From: an uncultured Rubrobacteraceae bacterium
Lineage (GTDB): Bacteria; Actinomycetota; Rubrobacteria; Rubrobacterales; Rubrobacteraceae
DNA length: 18,537 bases
Assembly (NCBI GenBank): GCA_902805985.1
Contig: CADCUW010000142.1
Location: forward strand, 1-18,537
Direction of reading: 5' to 3'
Part shown: positions 14,710 through 18,537 of the stretch, in pieces
Position numbering within the stretch: position 1 is the first letter of the stretch
Layout of the letters: each line of letters opens with the position of its first letter
Translations under genes and position numbers: made by a program
Notes under the pieces: model-generated
What the model was told of the DNA's origin: nothing
Seen by the model: the letters and a program-made list of their open reading frames with translations, nothing else
Database searches by the model: none

Positions 14710-14735
14710 AACCCAGAGCCTCAAAACCCGGCCCC
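14707..14735. repeat. AAAACCC intergenic repeat
   Basis: AAAACCC occurs at 14708-14714 and 14723-14729, a 15-base period, with AGAGCCTC between. It fills the short convergent gap between the GNAT and CPBP genes and resembles the 11167-11227 repeat. Confidence 0.45.
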
Positions 14736-15742
14736 TACGCGGCGAAGAAGTAGGCGACCATCACGCTCACGAAGTTGTATCCGGCGTGCGCCAGGAAGCT
14801 CGCGGTGGTGTTGTAGCGGCGTCGCAGGTAGCCGAGGCCCAAGGAGAGAACGAAGATGTAGCCCAGGAGCAGGGACGGGCCGTACTGCACGTGCATAGAG
14901 GCGAAGAGGACGGAGGTCGGGAAGATGCCGAGTACCGGCTGGACCGCGCCGCGGAAGAGCGTCTCCTCGCCGAGGCCCGCCCCGACCCCTATCAGCAACG
15001 CGAACAGCACGGCCGTGCCCGCGCCCATCCCCCGCGGGTCGAAGAGGGTGCCCGAGATCTCCCCGACCTCCCGGTACAACTGCGGCTGAAATTCCCTGAA
15101 CAGAGCGTCCGCCCCGAGCGAGACCGCGAAAGCCAGCGCCACGAAGGCCGCGACGACGCCTATCTGGGCCGCGCCGAGCGGCCCGTAGCCGAGCCGGACG
15201 AGCGTCGGGCGCAAACCGCGCCGGATGCCGGCGCCGACGCCGAGGACGGCGACCACGACGAACGGGAGTTGGCTCGCCAGGAGCAGGCCAACGGGGAGCC
15301 TGCCCCCCGTGCCGAGAGAGAAGGCGCCGATCTCCTCCAACTGGTCGAAGCCGAGGATGCCGATCAGGTTGTTCGTGAGCAGCACCATCGCGAAGAGCCA
15401 CAGCGCGAGCAGGACGGGCGGGTCGGTCACGAAGCTCGGGGGACGCCGGCCGACGATCTTGAGCAGGGTCGGGACGCACAGGGCCACCCCGATGACGCCC
15501 GCCGCGAACACCGCGCCGGCCGTGATCGCCAGCAGCCCCGGCGGGTATATCTCCGGCGGCACCCCGCCCGAGAGCCGCGCCGCCGCCAGAAGCGTCCCCG
15601 CTCCCAGCACCAGAAGCGAGACGAAGAGCAGGACGATCCAGAACGAGATCTCGGCCCGCCGGCTCTTCCTGGACCACTGCGCGAGCAGGGCAAGGACACC
15701 GACGAACACCGTCACGGCCAGCGAAGCAAGAAGGTTCTCCAT
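14735..15742 (-). CDS. Long polytopic CPBP family intramembrane metalloprotease
   Basis: The protein is 335 aa from ATG 15742, much longer than the 182-aa CPBP protein at 6180. About nine hydrophobic segments are visible. The C-terminal third holds the active-site motifs EETLFRG (Glu259, Glu260), FASMH (His284) and HAGYN (His319, Asn323). The N-terminal half adds four to five extra membrane segments. A GTG seven codons upstream (15763) is an alternative start. Neither has a clear Shine-Dalgarno sequence; a minus-strand TAACCT at 15751-15756 could be a weak -10. A terminator that would stop minus-strand transcripts lies just upstream (15767-15801), so this gene is probably transcribed separately from the RNA upstream. 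The substrate is unknown. Confidence 0.85.
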   Translation of the reverse strand: MENLLASLAVTVFVGVLALLAQWSRKSRRAEISFWIVLLFVSLLVLGAGTLLAAARLSGGVPPEIYPPGLLAITAGAVFAAGVIGVALCVPTLLKIVGRRPPSFVTDPPVLLALWLFAMVLLTNNLIGILGFDQLEEIGAFSLGTGGRLPVGLLLASQLPFVVVAVLGVGAGIRRGLRPTLVRLGYGPLGAAQIGVVAAFVALAFAVSLGADALFREFQPQLYREVGEISGTLFDPRGMGAGTAVLFALLIGVGAGLGEETLFRGAVQPVLGIFPTSVLFASMHVQYGPSLLLGYIFVLSLGLGYLRRRYNTTASFLAHAGYNFVSVMVAYFFAA

Positions 15743-15766
15743 AACCGCCCAAGAGGTTAGCACACG

Positions 15767-15801
15767 AAAAAACCCCGACCGCGCGAAATCCGCGGCCGGG
15801 G
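15767..15801 (-). terminator. Rho-independent terminator, minus strand
   Basis: An 11-bp stem pairs 15773-15783 with 15791-15801; its one imperfect position is a G-U pair in the minus-strand RNA. A seven-base loop separates the arms. Read on the minus strand the stem is followed by six Ts (15767-15772). It ends minus-strand transcription from the right and lies upstream of the CPBP start, so it cannot serve the CPBP gene itself. Confidence 0.75.
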
Positions 15802-15852
15802 AGCTTCACCTGGGCCAGGAAGGGGGAAAGCCCAGTACCTGCAATGTAATGC
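15767..15852 (-). ncRNA. Candidate small RNA with C-rich loop
   Basis: A promoter (TTGTTA-N17-TGTAAT, 15887 to 15859) predicts a start near 15852, and a U-tract terminator ends near 15767, giving an RNA of about 86 nt. A central hairpin, CTGGGC with GCCCAG (15810-15815 and 15830-15835), presents a 14-base loop reading TTTCCCCCTTCCTG on the minus strand. Such a C-rich loop is complementary to purine-rich ribosome-binding sites, a known design of Gram-positive regulatory RNAs. No ORF with a start and ribosome-binding site is evident inside. I recognise no known RNA family. Existence and function are inferred. Confidence 0.4.
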
Positions 15853-15865
15853 CGCAAGATTACAT
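15844..15865. promoter_or_regulatory. Inverted repeat over the sRNA -10 box (possible operator)
   Basis: ATGTAAT (15844-15850) and ATTACAT (15859-15865) form a perfect 7-bp inverted repeat with an eight-base spacer. It covers the minus-strand -10 box and the predicted transcription start, a typical repressor position. Confidence 0.45.
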
Positions 15866-15887
15866 CCACGCTACTAGCGGATAACAA
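15859..15887 (-). promoter_or_regulatory. Promoter TTGTTA-N17-TGTAAT
   Basis: On the minus strand, -35 TTGTTA (15882-15887) and -10 TGTAAT (15859-15864) have an exact 17-base spacer. This is the most complete sigma-70-type promoter in the window and points toward the terminator at 15801-15767. Confidence 0.5.
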
Positions 15888-16060
15888 ACTGGTAACAGGT
15901 CTAAGGCTCCAGGTTCACGGTATCGGATAACGTGGCAACTGCGGTACGTTGGCGCGTCGTGGAGGCCCGTACTTACCACGACCTCTCGAAACCTTCGCCG
16001 CCAGGAACGAAGATCACCTGATACCGAAAGCCCAGGACCTCGAAACCTCAAGCCTCCCGA

Positions 16061-16351
16061 TCACGGGTCTCTGTTCTCCGCGCTTTCGAGGCCGTCGAGT
16101 ATGGGGCCTAGCTCTCTGTTGCGCGCGGCCTCGAACTCTTCGAGGGTCTCTGCTTCGCGGGCTATGGCGGAGAGGCGCGCGGTGAGGCCCGTGCCGTCCC
16201 TGGCGGCGAGGGCGCGCCAGGCGAGCAGGCGGTGGGGGAGCTCGAGGGTTGCGGGTGCGGCACCCGTTTCTAGCAGGTCTTCGAGGACGGCGTGCAGGGC
16301 GTCGGCCTCTTCTACGGTGAGGTGCAGGTGGACAGGACGGTCCTCCGCCAA
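16061..16351 (-). CDS. Small hypothetical protein, helical
   Basis: The protein is 96 aa from TTG 16351, one base after the TGA of the HTH gene, so translation is probably coupled. The N-terminus reads VHLHLTVEEADALHAVLEDLLE, followed by LPHRLLAWRALAARD and EAETLEEFEAARNRELG. The protein looks mostly alpha-helical and rich in Ala, Leu and Glu. No signal peptide, membrane segment or cysteine motif is seen. I recognise no family. Its fixed position behind a DNA-binding protein hints at a shared function, which is inference. Confidence 0.6.
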   Translation of the reverse strand: MAEDRPVHLHLTVEEADALHAVLEDLLETGAAPATLELPHRLLAWRALAARDGTGLTARLSAIAREAETLEEFEAARNRELGPILDGLESAENRDP

Positions 16352-16352
16352 G

Positions 16353-16700
16353 TCAGCGGACCTTTTCGAGGTAGATGCGGTCCTGGGTTATGACGACCCT
16401 GAGGTCCTCGGGGGAGCCGCGCAGGTAGCCGCGCCACTCGCGGCCGAACACGTCGGAGTCCTGGACGTCGGTCTGGACCAGGATGCCGTCCTTGTACTCG
16501 TCGAGGACGGCCGGATGCTCGGAGAGCTGGCCGCGCCGGACGGGATCCCGCCGGTAGATAGAGTTCCTGGACCGGAAGCTCTGGACGCTGGACGGCGTCG
16601 TGTTGAGCTCCTGGGCGATCCACTCATCCCCCCGCCCGTCCTCGACCCAGCGCCGGATCTTCGACGCATGTGGCTTCAACGCGACCCTTCTGTTTTCCAC
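16353..16700 (-). CDS. Small HTH protein, putative DNA-binding
   Basis: The protein is 115 aa from GTG 16700, with AGGAG and GGGGGA upstream. The same frame is open well beyond this point, but upstream it is only the shadow of the membrane-protein gene. Residues 8-45 (LKPHASKIRRWVEDGRGDEWIAQELNTTPSSVQSFRSRN) look like a helix-turn-helix that scans DNA, with a basic end (SIYRRDPVRRG). The second half (about 60-115) is strand-rich (GILVQTDV, WRGYLRG, LRVVITQDRIYLEKVR). I know similar starts from unnamed actinobacterial proteins but no function. A 10-bp palindrome (16768-16777) lies upstream and could be its operator. The small gene at 16351 follows immediately. Confidence 0.65.
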   Translation of the reverse strand: MENRRVALKPHASKIRRWVEDGRGDEWIAQELNTTPSSVQSFRSRNSIYRRDPVRRGQLSEHPAVLDEYKDGILVQTDVQDSDVFGREWRGYLRGSPEDLRVVITQDRIYLEKVR

Positions 16701-16767
16701 GTCCCCCTGCTCCTTCGACGAACTTCGTTTTCTAGTCCATATGTACCACTTTTTGTTTCTCGACGCT

Positions 16768-16777
16768 AGATGCATCT
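16768..16777. promoter_or_regulatory. Palindrome AGATGCATCT upstream of the HTH gene
   Basis: A perfect 10-bp palindrome lies in the AT-richer 86-base gap between the four-helix membrane protein and the HTH gene. It is about 70 bases before the HTH start, a position suited to autoregulation. No binding evidence exists. Confidence 0.3.
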
Positions 16778-16786
16778 TTTGTCGCT

Positions 16787-17227
16787 CTAGGCCGGGGGTA
16801 ACAGGGCCGCGGTCATGAGCAGTACCAGGATGCCCCGGACCGTCCAGAACACGGTACGCACCCAGTTGGACGCGACGAGGAAACGATGGGACGCCACGAC
16901 GAAGCCCTTTCCAAGGACGGTGTGTTGCGGCGATTGGAGGAACGCGGTGGAGAGCCACACGGCCGCCAGCAGGACGAGCCCGAGCAGGGGCAACCAGAAG
17001 GGGACGCCCTGGGGCGTCCGGACCACGAGTGCCACGGCGGTTCCGGCCTCGACGAGCATCGGCGGGCCGACGACGAGGCCCGTAAGGCTGGAGTGGGCCA
17101 GGGAGTACTCGGCGAAGCCTTCCCTGCCGACGCGGCCGAAGAGCGGGTAGTGGACGATCTGGACGAACCAGATCAAGCCGACCATGAAGAGCGTCGCCCC
17201 GACGTGAACGAGTAGGACGAGTTCCAC
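16787..17227 (-). CDS. Conserved four-helix membrane protein
   Basis: The protein is 146 aa from GTG 17227, seven bases after the stop of the flavoprotein gene. Four hydrophobic segments are seen: residues 2-24 (ELVLLVHVGATLFMVGLIWFVQI), about 48-70, about 76-97 and about 122-143. Between them are the conserved-looking motifs WFVQIVHYPLF, FAEYSLAHSSLTGLVVGPPMLVEAGTAV, FLQSPQH and SNWVRTVFWTVRG. Several membrane-buried His residues (HYP, AHSS, QH, SHR) could bind a metal or haem. I recognise the general pattern from unnamed bacterial proteins but no function. Placement after the renalase-like gene suggests an electron-transfer or membrane partner; that is inference. Confidence 0.75.
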   Translation of the reverse strand: MELVLLVHVGATLFMVGLIWFVQIVHYPLFGRVGREGFAEYSLAHSSLTGLVVGPPMLVEAGTAVALVVRTPQGVPFWLPLLGLVLLAAVWLSTAFLQSPQHTVLGKGFVVASHRFLVASNWVRTVFWTVRGILVLLMTAALLPPA

Positions 17228-17234
17228 CTGTTGC

Positions 17235-18230
17235 CTAGGCCTCGCGGCCGAGCAGCCTGTCTGCTGCGGCGAGCCCCGAGAGGGCCGCGCCTTCCACCTT
17301 CGGTCGCCCGAAGCCGTCGCCGCAGAACACGAGCGGGGGCTCTTCGGACGCCACGAGGCAGGTCTCCTCGTGCGAGGACGTGACCCAACTGTAGCGCCAC
17401 CGGGCGAGAGAGGTCTCCACTACCGAGGAGACCAGATCGGCACCGAGCTGTTGGCTGGCGAGGTCGAGTAGGGCGCGGGTGACGTCCGCTTCTTCGTCGT
17501 CGTAGTGCGCGCGGGACCACTGCGGACCGGCGTGGATCGTCAGGGCCGGCCGGTCGGAGATGCCCTTCGTGGCGTTGTCGCCGATCCAGTCGAGCGGCTC
17601 GTCCTTGATCTGGACTCCCCCGGGCTCGGGCACCGGGGAGTCCCCGTCGAGCAGGGCCATCACCGCGAGGCACGGGTCGTAGGAGACGCCCTCAAGTTGC
17701 CGGCGAGCGCCCTCGGTCAACGTGTGGTTGCCGGACTCCGCCAGCGCGAGGGATTGCGGGACGGGGGCTGTGAGCAGCAGCGCCCCACCCGACACTGACT
17801 CGCCGGACTCGCACGCGACCGTCCAACCCTCCCCGCTCCGGTCCACGCGGGTTGCCCGCTCGCCGGTGCGCACGTCGAGGCCGTCCGCGAGGTGCTTCGG
17901 GATGGAGGTCATCCCATCCGAGCCGCGGTAGCGGGGGTGGCCATCGGGGTTGGCGTTGCCTCGGGCGTCCGCGAAGCCGCGGGACCACTCGACGGCGGCG
18001 CCCTCATCTAACCAGCCGTTCACGAGGTTCTCGAACCTGTCCTCCCTAACCGTGAAGAACTGGGTGCCGTGATCGAAGCCCGCGCCGCTCATGCGGCGGG
18101 TCGCCATCCGGCCGCCGACGCCCCTGCCCTTGTCGAGGACGGTGACGCGCCAGCCGGCCTCCTGGAGCTCGCGGGCGGCGAGCAGGCCCGAGATGCCGGC
18201 GCCGACGATCAGGCAGGACTTGTTGTCCAT
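17235..18230 (-). CDS. Renalase-like FAD-dependent oxidoreductase
   Basis: The protein is 331 aa. The N-terminus is a Rossmann FAD motif (IVGAGISGLLAARELQEAG, with Gly10, Gly12, Gly15) ending in VTVLDKGRGVGGRMATRR, with the renalase-type DHGTQFFTVRE next. Near the C-terminus, VFCGDGFGRPKVEGAALSGLAAADRLL is the second FAD-contact motif. Bacterial renalases oxidise off-pathway dihydro-NAD(P) isomers, while other relatives are amine oxidases; the substrate here is not readable from sequence. It is probably cytoplasmic, with no signal peptide. TAGGGG precedes ATG 18230. It starts five bases after the stop of the SDR gene and is followed seven bases later by the membrane protein, so these genes form one transcript. 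Confidence 0.85.
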   Translation of the reverse strand: MDNKSCLIVGAGISGLLAARELQEAGWRVTVLDKGRGVGGRMATRRMSGAGFDHGTQFFTVREDRFENLVNGWLDEGAAVEWSRGFADARGNANPDGHPRYRGSDGMTSIPKHLADGLDVRTGERATRVDRSGEGWTVACESGESVSGGALLLTAPVPQSLALAESGNHTLTEGARRQLEGVSYDPCLAVMALLDGDSPVPEPGGVQIKDEPLDWIGDNATKGISDRPALTIHAGPQWSRAHYDDEEADVTRALLDLASQQLGADLVSSVVETSLARWRYSWVTSSHEETCLVASEEPPLVFCGDGFGRPKVEGAALSGLAAADRLLGREA

Positions 18231-18235
18231 CGCCC

Positions 18236-18537
18236 CTACGCCTTCGCCGGGCGACGGGTTGGGGGACGCAGGGTGGAGAGGCCGCCGTCGACGCCTATGG
18301 TCTGGCCCGTGACCCAGCCGGAGTCGGGGCCGAGCAGGTACGCGATGGCCGCGGCGATGTCCGCGGGCTCCCCGAGCCTGCCGAGCGGATGCAGGTCCAG
18401 GGAGGCCTTCCTCGCGGTCTCGCTGCGCGTGACGTTCTCGGTCATGGGGGTCTGCACGAGGCCGGGCGAGACGACGTTGAAGCGCAGCCCCCTCGACACG
18501 TACGAGGCCGCCGCCGAGAGCGCGAGCCCCGAGACGC
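18236..18537 (-). CDS. Short-chain dehydrogenase/reductase (C-terminal part)
   Basis: About 100 C-terminal residues lie in the window; the start is beyond the right edge. The visible part contains VSGLALSAAASYV, GLRFNVVSPGLVQTPM (the SDR NxxxPG motif), HPLGRLGEPADIAAAIAYLLG and the ending GWVTGQTIGVDGG. The catalytic Tyr-xxx-Lys lies outside the window. These enzymes reduce or oxidise small alcohols and ketones with NAD(P)H in the cytoplasm. It is first of the visible minus-strand operon. The substrate is unknown. Confidence 0.88.
   Translation of the reverse strand, partial: VSGLALSAAASYVSRGLRFNVVSPGLVQTPMTENVTRSETARKASLDLHPLGRLGEPADIAAAIAYLLGPDSGWVTGQTIGVDGGLSTLRPPTRRPAKA

Larger units (their letters stand above)
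15743..16060. other. 318-bp gene-free region with sRNA-like signals and repeats
   Basis: No protein-coding ORF is convincing here. From left to right on the plus strand it holds a minus-strand terminator (15767-15801), a hairpin with a purine-rich/C-rich loop (15810-15835), an inverted repeat (15844-15865), a minus-strand promoter (15859-15887), two copies of CGGATAAC (about 15879-15886 and 15925-15932) and repeat-like AAACC/AGCC strings (15901-15915, 16026-16057). It has fewer G/C bases than its surroundings. Confidence 0.55.

Noticed and set aside
14786..15760. 324-codon plus-strand open frame
   Set aside because: It is antisense to the long CPBP gene; its very charged, repeat-like composition is a shadow of membrane helices.
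15767..15801. Terminator of the long CPBP gene
   Set aside because: The CPBP gene reads away from it; the U-tract direction fits only transcripts coming from the right.
16701..16958. Upstream extension of the HTH gene
   Set aside because: The frame stays open, but it only reads through the membrane-protein gene; GTG 16700 has a good ribosome-binding site.

Overview
This is an 18.5-kb chromosomal stretch of a high-GC bacterium. GTG and TTG starts, four-base overlaps between genes, a sortase, and a YbdK-type glutamate-cysteine ligase next to an oversized cobalt-chelatase-like protein point to Actinomycetota. Rubrobacter or a close relative is my best guess, inferred from gene content rather than from a marker gene. 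No rRNA, tRNA, CRISPR array, insertion sequence or prophage gene is visible, so this looks like housekeeping chromosome with several unusual details.

Left part (1-4640). A minus-strand GCS2/YbdK carboxylate-amine ligase runs off the left edge. It is divergent from a CitG-like protein. Next comes an overlapping pair: a two-domain CbiX-type chelatase and a separate protein with a six-cysteine, probably Fe-S, module. A BON-domain membrane protein follows, behind a sigma-B/sigma-F type promoter and ahead of a strong terminator.

Middle (4705-13640). A minus-strand phosphomannomutase/phosphoglucomutase is divergent from a plus-strand run of CPBP protease, small membrane-anchored protein, sortase, penicillin-binding protein 2 and Lgt, which together form a cell-envelope cluster. 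A minus-strand pair follows: a FlgT-C-like protein, then a rhomboid protease. Divergent from this pair is endonuclease IV, with an XRE regulator just after it.

Right part (13700-18537). HIT and GNAT proteins overlap on the plus strand. They converge on a minus-strand polytopic CPBP protease. Upstream of that protease lies a 318-bp region that I read as a compact minus-strand small RNA gene with promoter, inverted repeat, C-rich loop and U-tract terminator. The right end is a tightly packed minus-strand group: SDR (partial), renalase-like flavoprotein, four-helix membrane protein, HTH protein and a small unknown protein.

The best candidates for something undescribed are the small RNA (about 15767-15852), the set of TA(G/C)AAT boxes 6-9 bp before start codons or TSSs, the chelatase/Fe-S split pair, the genes whose natural N-terminus lacks ATG/GTG/TTG (sortase, rhomboid, perhaps GNAT), and an AAAAC-rich intergenic repeat family.
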